A stretch of DNA of 64,000 nucleotides, taken from the NCBI GenBank assembly GCA_036493735.1, contig DASXPH010000070.1:1-64000 (forward strand), in the 5' to 3' direction. Each line of letters begins with the position of its first letter. Position 1 is the stretch's first letter. This DNA comes from AG2 sp036493735. GTDB taxonomy: Bacteria; Gemmatimonadota; Gemmatimonadetes; Gemmatimonadales; Gemmatimonadaceae. Shown here one piece after another: positions 8,723 through 15,862 of this stretch. The notes beneath the pieces were generated by a model that saw only the letters and a program-made list of their open reading frames with translations, was not told the origin of the DNA and did not search any database. Position numbers and translations under genes: made by a program.

Positions 8723-9525
8723 AGGAATTTCCCCGCCGCGTTCCCCGCCACACGAATCGCCACGTATAACACGAGCACCGCGATGAAGGTGATGCTCGAG
8801 TACATCGCCGCTCGGCGCGCCTGCCACCCCCCGATCACGCGGCCGACGGCGATGCCACTCACCGCAACCCACGCACCGGTACCCCACATGAGCTGGGGCA
8901 GATTCATCTCTCGATAGGCGATCGAGTAAGCACCCGCGAGCACGACTCCCAAAGTGAGCCCGAGCCATCCGGCGATGGCAGCGAGATGATTCACTCGATC
9001 AAGAGTCGCCAAGGGTGGGAAGAAGCGGAAGATCGCGCCGAATCGCCGAGACTTGAGCTCGCGACGCTCGATCAGATACATCGTTCCGGCGGCGGCGGCG
9101 GTGGCGAATGCCGCGATCCCGAGAAAGCTCAGAGTAATGTGCGCGAACAGCCAGATCCCGCGGACCCCCGGCGGCTCGACCGCCGGCGTGAGGCCGATGA
9201 TGTTGGCGAAGGTCGTCGGGAGCGCCGCGAGTGGAGCAGCGACCAGCGTCAGCGACACCTCTTGCGCCAGCAACTCCACCGTGAGGAGGGTCGCGGCGAG
9301 AACGAAGCCCGCGAATGAAAGCGCGGGTCCCAAACCGGTGAGCGGTACCGCGCCCACCGTTCGTGAGAATGCAACCAGCGCAACGGCGTGTGTGAGCACG
9401 CCCGTGGCAAGTAACGCGATCACGCCCCGCACGGGCGCACCGACGGGACGGGCAAAGGGCGTGGCTGCCAGGGCAGCCGCGCCAATGTAGAACGAGATGG
9501 CGATGAAGTGGGCGATCGCTATCAT
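8719..9525 (-). CDS. CcsA/HemX-family multi-spanning membrane protein
   Basis: Integral membrane protein of the cytochrome c assembly family (PF01578-like). From the ATG at 9525 it is 268 residues with about eight hydrophobic helices: HFIAISFYIGAAALAATPF, GVIALLATGVLTHAVALVAF, FAHITLSFLGIAAFATAAAAG and so on. The conserved loop with His (FAHITLS, and DRVNHLAAIAGW) suggests haem contact, and YREMNLPQLMWG is at the tryptophan-rich site position. In many genomes this gene (hemX) sits directly before hemA, as here, and it may tune HemA level; otherwise it is part of cytochrome c maturation system II. A longer GTG start at 9600 falls inside a repeat and is rejected. Confidence 0.85.
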   Translation of the reverse strand: MIAIAHFIAISFYIGAAALAATPFARPVGAPVRGVIALLATGVLTHAVALVAFSRTVGAVPLTGLGPALSFAGFVLAATLLTVELLAQEVSLTLVAAPLAALPTTFANIIGLTPAVEPPGVRGIWLFAHITLSFLGIAAFATAAAAGTMYLIERRELKSRRFGAIFRFFPPLATLDRVNHLAAIAGWLGLTLGVVLAGAYSIAYREMNLPQLMWGTGAWVAVSGIAVGRVIGGWQARRAAMYSSITFIAVLVLYVAIRVAGNAAGKFL

Positions 9526-9571
9526 GGCGACGCCGCAATCTATATCTGGCGCGTGCTTTAGGGCATCGGCA

Positions 9572-9607
9572 GTGGTCGGTGGTCGGGGATCCCCGTTCAC
9601 CGTTCAC
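9572..9607. repeat. Intergenic inverted repeat of GTGGTC/GTTCAC words
   Basis: The left arm (9572-9589) and right arm (9590-9607) are near-perfect reverse complements with no loop, centred on GGGGATCCCC. The arms are built from two copies of a short word (GTGGTCG / GTGAACG as read on one strand) with matching 2-base differences. The element fills the space between the LysM gene stop and the ccsA-like start. It resembles the other word-like intergenic palindromes in this window. Confidence 0.6.
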
Positions 9608-9617
9608 TGTTCACGGA

Positions 9618-10850
9618 TCAGGGCATGGTCGCGATGCGACGAGCCCTCGTACCAGCCTCGATCTTCGGGTGCTTCTCGCCGGTGATCATGAGCGTCGTGC
9701 CGTATCGGGTCACGCGTACCGCCATCGCTTTCGCGATCTGAACTTCCGGATCGGCCGGCGCACCGGACACGTCGGAACTGTGGCGCGGCACGAACAGCTC
9801 GAATTCGTCTCCGATCTTGATGCCGTCCCGCGTGGTGACGTCGACGAGCACGTAATCCTGCAAGCCCGGAAGGATAGGAGTGCGATTGCCCGCCACGAGC
9901 TTTACTTCCGTCACGATCGAATCAGCGATTGGCTCGGCGTGCCCGAAGATGTGGAGCGTCGTGCTGTCGTAGGGCATGAGATGCTGGTCCGAGTAGACCT
10001 CGCCGAACATGCGGGTGACCTGGGCGACGGCCGCTTCGCGATCGCGCGGCGCACGAGTGACCTCCACGACGCCGGTGGGGACCACGACCTGACCGAGATC
10101 ATCCACGTACGGTCCGAACGTGTACGTGATGTACCGCTCACCCTCAGCAGCCGCCGATCCAGCCGGCGGCGAGATCAGGATCTCGTCGTGGAGCTGTGCG
10201 CGCTGCTTTGGATCTCGGCCCGATGAAGTGACCGAGAGCATGACGACCTTGAGGATCTGACCGGAGCCGCGCGGACCGCCGGATCGATCGACGAATGGGG
10301 CCGAAATGTAGGTGCCGAGGGTTATCGTGGGCTGGGCGGGAGGCGCTTCTCTTCGGCGCTTCGAAGTGGGTGCGTCGACGCGCGTCCTCGGGAAAACCGT
10401 CGGTCCATCGAGCACGCCGATGGGCGGCTCATAAACCGGGACTGGCGTTCCAGTCGCGGTCACCGGAGCGTTTGGCGCCGGAGAAACAGGTGTCGGAGGG
10501 GGAGGCGCCGGCTCGCCGGCCTGCTTCACTGTCGGGGCTTCGGCAACCGTCGGCGTCGTCCCAGGTGCAGGCAGCTTCAGTACTTCGCCTGGGTAAATCC
10601 AGTGCGGATCGTCGATGATATCGGTGTTGAGCCGGTAGATCTCCGGCCAGAGGAAGGAATCACCGAGATAGAGCTTTGCGAGATCCCAGAGCGTGTCACC
10701 GCGCTTGACCGTGTGCGACGATGGCGCCTGTTCCTGGGCGGCCAAACGCGTGCTGCCGAGCAGCGCGAGCGCGAGTGCACCGAAGATGGTCACCCGCCAG
10801 ACGCTGATTCTGTTTCGAGATTGCTCCCTGCGAACTGCTCGGCAGAGCAT
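9618..10850 (-). CDS. Exported LysM-domain protein
   Basis: Secreted protein of about 410 residues. A basic N-terminus (RREQSRNRISVWR) precedes a hydrophobic signal (IFGALALALLGSTRLAAQ). One LysM domain follows, with the canonical opening HTVKRGDTLWDLAKLYLG and closing WIYPGEVLKLP, which binds peptidoglycan glycan strands. A Pro/Ala/Thr-rich linker (about 105-165) leads to a ~240-residue beta-rich C-domain without a recognisable catalytic motif, ending ITGEKHPKIEAGTRARRIATMP. The start ATG at 10850 has GGAG about 7 nt upstream; an ATG/GTG further upstream only adds low-complexity sequence. Likely an envelope scaffold or sensor. Its location after a CcsA/HemX gene gives no specific functional clue. 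Confidence 0.75.
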   Translation of the reverse strand: MLCRAVRREQSRNRISVWRVTIFGALALALLGSTRLAAQEQAPSSHTVKRGDTLWDLAKLYLGDSFLWPEIYRLNTDIIDDPHWIYPGEVLKLPAPGTTPTVAEAPTVKQAGEPAPPPPTPVSPAPNAPVTATGTPVPVYEPPIGVLDGPTVFPRTRVDAPTSKRRREAPPAQPTITLGTYISAPFVDRSGGPRGSGQILKVVMLSVTSSGRDPKQRAQLHDEILISPPAGSAAAEGERYITYTFGPYVDDLGQVVVPTGVVEVTRAPRDREAAVAQVTRMFGEVYSDQHLMPYDSTTLHIFGHAEPIADSIVTEVKLVAGNRTPILPGLQDYVLVDVTTRDGIKIGDEFELFVPRHSSDVSGAPADPEVQIAKAMAVRVTRYGTTLMITGEKHPKIEAGTRARRIATMP

Positions 10851-10928
10851 AGAGGCACTCCGGTTCGGTCGTGATGTCCGCGATGAGCCGCACACAATTG
10901 ACGAACTGGGGGCCGGGAAGAAACGTGG

Positions 10929-11063
10929 TTGGTGGCTGGTGGCTGGTGGCTGGTGGTTGGTGGCTGGTGGTTGGTGGTTGGTGGATTTGGATTGGCGGCG
11001 CTTTGCGCCGCCTTCCGTTTCTCACTAGCCACCAGCCACCAGCCCCTAGCCACTAGCCACTAG
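10929..11063. repeat. Inverted 7-bp-unit array around a GC hairpin (ssb downstream region)
   Basis: Between ssb and the LysM gene. The left half is eight tandem 7-bp units YTGGTGG (10929-10984). The right half is five units of the reverse complement CCACYAG (11029-11063). They flank a perfect 8-bp stem with a TTT loop (10994-11001 with 11005-11012). The right array runs into and includes the ssb stop codon (11060-11062). It could fold as a large cruciform and may act as the ssb terminator, though no T-tract follows. The rest of the 10851-11059 gap holds no gene I can support. Confidence 0.75.
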
Positions 11064-11557
11064 AACGGAAGATCGTCGTCCTCGTCCTCGAGGGCACCGG
11101 GGAAGTCCTCGAAGTCGTCTCCACCCGCCGCGGCCTTCGCCTTCTGCGCCGCCGGTGCCCTGTTCTGCCGCGGCGGCGCCCCCTCGCCATCGGAGTCGCT
11201 GCTTCCACCGCGTGGTGCACCGAGCATGATCAGCTCACGAACGTTGATCTCGGTGGAGTATCTCGTCTGACCCTCCTTGTCCTGCCATTGCCGATACTCG
11301 ATGCGCCCCTCGACGTAGATCTTGTCGCCCTTCTTCACGTAGCGCTCGACGATGTCGGCGAGCTGCGACGACTTGGTGTTCCACACCACGCAGCGATGCC
11401 ACTCGGTCTTCTCCTGCTTCGAGCCCGCGGCGTCGTTCCACGAGCGGCTGGTTGCGAGCGAAAAGGTCGCGACACGGTTTCCACCAGACGTCGACCGCAC
11501 CTCGGGATCGTTCCCGAGATTGCCGATCAACGTGACTTTGTTCAGGCTACGGCTCAC
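11060..11557 (-). CDS. ssb: Single-stranded DNA-binding protein SSB
   Basis: Binds ssDNA and recruits repair and replication partners. The start is the GTG at 11557, fixed by a strong AGGAGG 5-6 nt upstream; a longer upstream frame is not credible. The product is 165 residues. The OB fold has the standard opening (NKVTLIGNLGNDPEVR) and the motifs GGNRVATFSLATSRSW, EWHRCVVW and KGDKIYVEGRIEYRQW. A Gly/Ala/acidic linker (about 115-155) ends in the acidic tip DDDLPF that interacts with partner proteins. It is a stand-alone gene, not paired with rpsF/rpsR here. Confidence 0.97.
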   Translation of the reverse strand: MSRSLNKVTLIGNLGNDPEVRSTSGGNRVATFSLATSRSWNDAAGSKQEKTEWHRCVVWNTKSSQLADIVERYVKKGDKIYVEGRIEYRQWQDKEGQTRYSTEINVRELIMLGAPRGGSSDSDGEGAPPRQNRAPAAQKAKAAAGGDDFEDFPGALEDEDDDLPF

Positions 11558-11696
11558 GTATTCCTCCTGGCGAGAGGTATTCTCGATCTCGCCGCGTACA
11601 GTGTCATCCAACCCAACGGAACGTCCAACCGATTTCACGCATCTCGAACTGATTTCGCGACGAAACGCTCGCGCTTCGTTGCCGGCAGTACAACGC

Positions 11697-12185
11697 TCAC
11701 CGCGGCGAGCTCGGACTGACTACTGCCGGCTCCGTCCACCGAAGAATGATGGCGTCCTCCACCGGCCGACGGTAATACCGAGCTCGCCGGCCAACTTCGA
11801 GGAAGCCACGCGACTCGTACAACTGGCGCGCCCGCAGGTTCGAGCTTCTCACCTCGAGGAAGACTTCCTCCGTGGCATGCCGCCGCGCTTCCTCGAGCGC
11901 AGCGTCGAGAAGGGCGGAGCCGAAGCCCCGGCCGCGAACCGTGTCATCGACGGCGAGATTGGCTATTTCGCCCTGACCTCCGGCGAACCAGGCGACAACA
12001 TAACCGAGCACGCTCGGCGCGGTATAGCCGTCGTTCTGATCTCGCACGCATGCAAAGTACATCCGTGAATGGGCGAGGACGTCTCGGAAGCTCCGCTCCG
12101 ACCAGGGGTCCGAGAAGGCGCGCTGCTCGATCGCCGTAATGTCGGCGATGTCGCCTTCTCGAGTAAGATCCACGCGAGGCGTCAT
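11697..12185 (-). CDS. rimI: Ribosomal-protein-alanine N-acetyltransferase RimI (GNAT)
   Basis: GNAT enzyme acetylating the N-terminal Ala of ribosomal protein S18 in the model species. The 162-residue frame starts at the ATG at 12185, overlapping the tsaB stop (ATGA). Visible GNAT elements: the N-terminal EQRAFSDPWSERSF, the acetyl-CoA pyrophosphate loop VRGRGFGSALLDAALEEAR, the LEVRSSNLRARQLYESRGF helix and the Tyr-rich end GRRARYYRRPVEDAIILR. The tsaE-tsaB-rimI order is common in bacteria and supports the assignment. Confidence in the S18 substrate is moderate; other GNATs could look similar. Confidence 0.88.
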   Translation of the reverse strand: MTPRVDLTREGDIADITAIEQRAFSDPWSERSFRDVLAHSRMYFACVRDQNDGYTAPSVLGYVVAWFAGGQGEIANLAVDDTVRGRGFGSALLDAALEEARRHATEEVFLEVRSSNLRARQLYESRGFLEVGRRARYYRRPVEDAIILRWTEPAVVSPSSPR

Positions 12186-12850
12186 GCCGCGCCGCCTGAC
12201 GGCAACGGCCGTCCGTGCGAGGCTTCCCAACGCATCTGCGCCTCGGCCTTTCGTCCGTATCCAGGCTCCCAGGTCGCGAGGTCCACGGGTCCGCGCTCCC
12301 GGATCATCGAGTCGAGGACAATCGCGGAGCGCGCCAGCGGCGCCCGATCGATTGTCTGTCCGGGTCCAACGGTGACCGCGCCGAGCGAGGACGCCAGCTC
12401 CCCGACATCGCTCTGCCTTACGAGTCCCTCGGCGTGCATCACGGTGATCTCTCCGCGGGCCGACACCGCATAGCCGCCAACGTACGCTTCTCCGCGCAGG
12501 GCGTCGAGAACGGCGAGATACGCACCCGGCGATGGTGAGCCATTGCCGGCGGCGAGGAGTGCCAGCGACGACACCGCGAACAGCGGAACACCGGCGCCCA
12601 ACGCAATTCCCTTCGCGATCGACGCGGCGATGCGAAGACTGGTGAAGCTCCCAGGGCCGGCACCGCACACGACGCGCGCCAATTCGCGGGGCGAAACGCC
12701 GGCGCGGGCCAGCGTGTCGGCCACCATTGGCATCAGTGCCTCCGCGTCGCGACCGCGCATCGTGGCACTTCCATCGGCGACGACGCTCGCGCCACGGAAA
12801 AGCGCCGTCGTGCCGACGTACGTGGAAGCATCGATGACGAGCGTGCTCAC
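12182..12850 (-). CDS. tsaB: tRNA threonylcarbamoyladenosine (t6A) protein TsaB
   Basis: Non-catalytic partner of TsaD in making t6A37 of ANN-decoding tRNAs. The 222-residue product starts with GTG at 12850 (STLVIDAST, the ASKHA beta-hairpin) and contains GPGSFTSLRIAASIAKGIAL, the TsaB family signature, plus the short second lobe ending in YGRKAEAQMRW. It overlaps tsaE (4 nt) and rimI (4 nt), so all three are likely co-translated. No tsaD is present in the window. Confidence 0.93.
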   Translation of the reverse strand: MSTLVIDASTYVGTTALFRGASVVADGSATMRGRDAEALMPMVADTLARAGVSPRELARVVCGAGPGSFTSLRIAASIAKGIALGAGVPLFAVSSLALLAAGNGSPSPGAYLAVLDALRGEAYVGGYAVSARGEITVMHAEGLVRQSDVGELASSLGAVTVGPGQTIDRAPLARSAIVLDSMIRERGPVDLATWEPGYGRKAEAQMRWEASHGRPLPSGGAA

Positions 12851-13338
12851 GAGTGATCGCCGAACCGCTCTTCGCCAAGATGACCGCCCGCATACAGCAA
12901 GCGACGATTCGGATCACCGGGAAGGTGTTGCAGATGAATGGGGACGTGGTTCGGCGGCAGCAGTTCGCCCGCGCGCTCCGGCCATTCGATGAGCACGAGG
13001 GCCTCCGCGGAAATGATCTCGTCCCATCCGAGATTCTGCAGTTCGTCGGGCCCGCGAAGTCGGTAGAGATCGAGGTGAAAGACCGTCGAACGGCTTCCCC
13101 GCAGCTCATGAACGAGCGTGAACGTCGGACTCGTCACGTCGTCAGGCACGCCGTAGCCCCGACAGATCGCGCGCGCGAGCGTGGTCTTTCCCGCCCCGAG
13201 CTCACCGCTGAGCGCGACGACGAGAGGGGGGCGTGCCACCTTACCGAATCGTTCGCCCCATGCGGTGAGCTCCGCTTCGGTGACCGCGAGATGCCCTCGG
13301 GCGGCAAGAGGGGGAATGGGTGGCGAATGCCCCTCCAT
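12847..13338 (-). CDS. tsaE: tRNA t6A ATPase TsaE
   Basis: P-loop ATPase needed to cycle the TsaBDE complex. The 163-residue product has the Walker A motif SGELGAGKTTLARA (about 44-57), the Thr-containing SPTFTLVHE switch region, the HLDLYRL motif and a Walker-B-like ALVLIEWPERAGELLP with the conserved EWPER. The N-terminal ~25 residues (PPIPPLAARG) are poorly conserved, so an internal start is possible. It lies 17 nt after uvrB's neighbour boundary on the other side and overlaps tsaB by 4 nt. Confidence 0.93.
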   Translation of the reverse strand: MEGHSPPIPPLAARGHLAVTEAELTAWGERFGKVARPPLVVALSGELGAGKTTLARAICRGYGVPDDVTSPTFTLVHELRGSRSTVFHLDLYRLRGPDELQNLGWDEIISAEALVLIEWPERAGELLPPNHVPIHLQHLPGDPNRRLLYAGGHLGEERFGDHS

Positions 13339-13355
13339 ATGGTATTTCGCCGCCG

Positions 13356-15404
13356 TCAGCGGCTGGCGCGCGAGCCACTCACGGCGGCCTGCGTCTTCTT
13401 GTCAGCGGTCGTGCCGCGGGCGCGCAGCTCGAACAGCTGATCGCGCAGCTGAGCAGCGAGCTCGAAGTCCATCGCGGTTGCCGCCTCTCGCATCTGCTGC
13501 TCGAGCATACGCTCGAGCGCCTCGGCATCCATCACCGCGTAGCCACGCGCGGGCTCGGCGACACGCTTCTCTTCCCGCTCGGTGGTTCGCGCGTCGGCGA
13601 CGCGCGTGATCAAGCGGACCTGATCGACGCTCTTGGTCACGGTAGTCGGCGTGATGCCGTGCTTGCGGTTGTGCTCCACCTGGAGCTCACGGCGGCGCGA
13701 GGTCTCCTCGATGCAACGCTGCATCGAGCCCGTGATGCGATCGGCATAGAAGATCGCCCGTCCATGCACGTTGCGGGCAGCGCGTCCCACGGTCTGGATG
13801 AGCGATCGATCGCTGCGGAGGAAGCCCTCCTGATCGGCGTCGAGAATCGCAACCAGCGACACTTCGGGAAGATCGAGCCCTTCGCGCAGCAGGTTGATGC
13901 CGACGAGGACATCGAACTCGCCGAGTCGCAGGCCGCGCACGATCTCCATCCGCTCGATCGCGTCGATGTCGGAGTGCATGTAGCGCACGCGCACGCCCAC
14001 CTGCTGGAGATAATCGGAGAGGTCCTCGGCCATGCGCTTCGTGAGCGTCGTCACGAGCACGCGCTCGCCCCGGCGTTCGCGAATGCGAATCTCGTTGAGC
14101 AAATCGTCAACCTGGCCTCGCACGGGACGAATCTCGATCTCGGGATCGATGAGTCCCGTCGGCCGGATGATCTGCTCGACGACGACGCCCTCCGATAACT
14201 GGAGCTCCAGCTCGGCGGGGGTCGCCGACACAAAAAGCGCGCGCGGCGTGAGCGCGAGAAACTCGTCGAACATCAGCGGCCGATTGTCGAGCGCGCTCGG
14301 CAGGCGGAAGCCATACTCCACCAGCGTGAGCTTGCGCGCGCGGTCGCCATTGAACATGCCGGCGATCTGCGGCAGCGTGACGTGCGATTCGTCCACGACG
14401 ACGAGAAAGTCCTCGGGGAAATAGTCGAACAGGCACGCTGGACGCTCGCCGGCGACACGCCCGGAGAGATGTCGAGAGTAGTTCTCGATGCCAGCGCACG
14501 TTCCGATCTCTAGCATCATCTCGATATCGAAGTTCGTGCGCGACTCGAGCCGTTGCGCCTCGAGCAGCTTGCCCTGCTCGCGCAGCAGTGGCAGACGTTC
14601 CTGCAGCTCGTCGCGAATGAGCTTGACGGCGCGCTCGAGCGTCGGCCGCTGGGTGACGAAATGCTTCGCCGGATAGACCGCCGCGCGATCCAGCGACGCG
14701 ATCGTCTCACCGGTGAGCACATTGATCTTCGAGACGCGCTCGACCTCGTCGCCCCACATCTCGACGCGAACCCCTTGCTCCTCGTAAGCGGGAAAGATCT
14801 CGACGGTATCGCCCCGCACGCGGAAGGTGCCTCGCTCGAAGGCGACATCGTTTCGATGATACTGAATCTTCACCAGGGAGCGCAGGATCTCGTCGCGCGC
14901 GATGCGCTGACCCTTCGTGAGGGTGACCATCTGCTCTTTGTACTGCACCGGGTCACCCAACCCATAGATCGCCGAGACGGTAGCGACGATCACGACGTCG
15001 TCGCGCTCCATGAGGCTCGACGTCGCGCGCAGCCGCAAACGATCGATGTCCTCATTTATCGAGGCGTCTTTCTCGATATACGTGTCGGTAGACGGGACGT
15101 ACGCTTCTGGCTGATAGTAGTCGTAGTACGAGATGAAGTACTCGACGGCGTTATGCGGCAGAAAGCTCTTCAGCTCTCCGTAGAGCTGAGCCGCGAGGGT
15201 CTTGTTGTGGGAGAGAACGAGGGTCGGCCGGCCGTGCTCCTTGATGACGTTCGCCACCGTCATCGTCTTGCCCGAGCCGGTGACCCCGAGAAGCGTCTGA
15301 AAACGGTCGCCGCGTTCCAATCCGCGCGAAAGCTCGGCGATGGCCTTGGGTTGATCGCCAGCTGGTTGGAAAGGTGCTTGGATGTCGAAGGAGGCCCGAG
15401 GCAT
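13356..15404 (-). CDS. uvrB: Excinuclease ABC subunit B
   Basis: Damage-verification helicase-like subunit of nucleotide excision repair. Starting at the ATG at 15404 (MPRASFDIQAPFQPAGDQP), the product is 682 residues, the normal size. The longer open frame upstream extends into a repeat-filled intergenic segment and is not coding. Motifs: Walker A GVTGSGKT (about 39-46), the beta-hairpin region YYDYYQPEAYVPSTDTYIEKD, DEADH-like VVDESHVTLPQ, motif V/VI GINLLREGLDLPEV and QTVGRAARN, and the C-terminal UVR coiled coil (EQQMREAATAMDFELAAQLRD) that binds UvrC. Confidence 0.97.
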   Translation of the reverse strand: MPRASFDIQAPFQPAGDQPKAIAELSRGLERGDRFQTLLGVTGSGKTMTVANVIKEHGRPTLVLSHNKTLAAQLYGELKSFLPHNAVEYFISYYDYYQPEAYVPSTDTYIEKDASINEDIDRLRLRATSSLMERDDVVIVATVSAIYGLGDPVQYKEQMVTLTKGQRIARDEILRSLVKIQYHRNDVAFERGTFRVRGDTVEIFPAYEEQGVRVEMWGDEVERVSKINVLTGETIASLDRAAVYPAKHFVTQRPTLERAVKLIRDELQERLPLLREQGKLLEAQRLESRTNFDIEMMLEIGTCAGIENYSRHLSGRVAGERPACLFDYFPEDFLVVVDESHVTLPQIAGMFNGDRARKLTLVEYGFRLPSALDNRPLMFDEFLALTPRALFVSATPAELELQLSEGVVVEQIIRPTGLIDPEIEIRPVRGQVDDLLNEIRIRERRGERVLVTTLTKRMAEDLSDYLQQVGVRVRYMHSDIDAIERMEIVRGLRLGEFDVLVGINLLREGLDLPEVSLVAILDADQEGFLRSDRSLIQTVGRAARNVHGRAIFYADRITGSMQRCIEETSRRRELQVEHNRKHGITPTTVTKSVDQVRLITRVADARTTEREEKRVAEPARGYAVMDAEALERMLEQQMREAATAMDFELAAQLRDQLFELRARGTTADKKTQAAVSGSRASR

Positions 15405-15450
15405 TGGCGAAATATACTCGACGCTTCCGGGGTTTGTTCGGGCAGAGGGT

Positions 15451-15851
15451 TTGTGGGTTGTGGGGCCGCTCAGACCGATGAAAGGCGGGCACAGATTGCA
15501 CAGAAGAGCACAGAACACACGGAAAACTGCAAGACCACCTGGGGTCTGTAAGGAGAACAAATCTCTCCCCGCTCGCCCCAAAGAGTGTTCGCTCGAACGC
15601 AGACTGACGCAGAAGACGCTGAAGACGCTGAAGACGCTGTACTGCCACAAGCAGTTACAGCGGCTTCTGCGTCAAGTCCTTGAATGGTGCTAATTGCTTG
15701 CTGTCGTCTCCGTGTGCTCTGTGGATTTCTGTGTAATCCGTGACCGCTCTTGATCGGTCTCAGAAGCCCCGGGTCGGAAAAGAAGATCCCTCGCTTCGCT
15801 CGGGATGACAGGCTAGGGCGCGGCGCTCTACCAACAACTCACAACCCACAA
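15451..15851. repeat. Nested inverted repeats in the uvrB-rel gap (possible non-autonomous element)
   Basis: This 458-bp gap (15405-15862) has no gene I can support. It contains three nested inverted pairs. The outer pair is 12 bp and perfect (15451-15462 with 15840-15851, word CAACCCAC). The middle pair has 34-nt arms (15490-15523 with 15709-15742), 28 of 34 positions matching. The inner pair is 11 bp and perfect, TGACGCAGAAG (15605-15615 with 15664-15674). The inner arm runs into three exact tandem copies of AAGACGCTG (15613-15639). Words like GTGTGCTCTGTGGATTTCTG resemble interspersed intergenic repeats known from other environmental bacterial genomes. No transposase is present. Confidence 0.65.
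15784..15809. repeat. REP-like palindrome (GTCATCCCGAG class)
   Basis: A short palindrome of the type AGATCCCTCGCTTCGCTCGGGATGAC in key words, with self-complementary halves GATCCC(TCG) and CGGGAT. It is a shorter relative of the long hairpin beside secA (18843-18928), since both contain the GTCAT(T/C)CCGAGCG and CGAGG core. It sits 54 nt downstream of the rel stop codon. Such palindromes recur in many unrelated bacterial phyla and are usually non-coding. Confidence 0.55.
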
Positions 15852-15862
15852 GCCACAACCCA

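Noticed and set aside
8723..8968. N-terminal extension of the sirohaem dehydrogenase
   Set aside because: Lies inside the ccsA-like gene in another frame; the GTG overlap start fits better.
10929..11063. CRISPR array
   Set aside because: Units are only 7 bp with no spacers, and the right half is inverted.
12186..13109. Long Arg-rich extension upstream of rimI
   Set aside because: Covers tsaB and tsaE in another frame; rimI starts at the ATG overlapping tsaB.
14553..15551. Long plus-strand frame opposite uvrB
   Set aside because: Lies opposite conserved UvrB and has no protein-like features of its own.
15405..15650. N-terminal extension of uvrB
   Set aside because: Continues into the nested repeats; UvrB starts at MPRASFDIQ and is full length from there.
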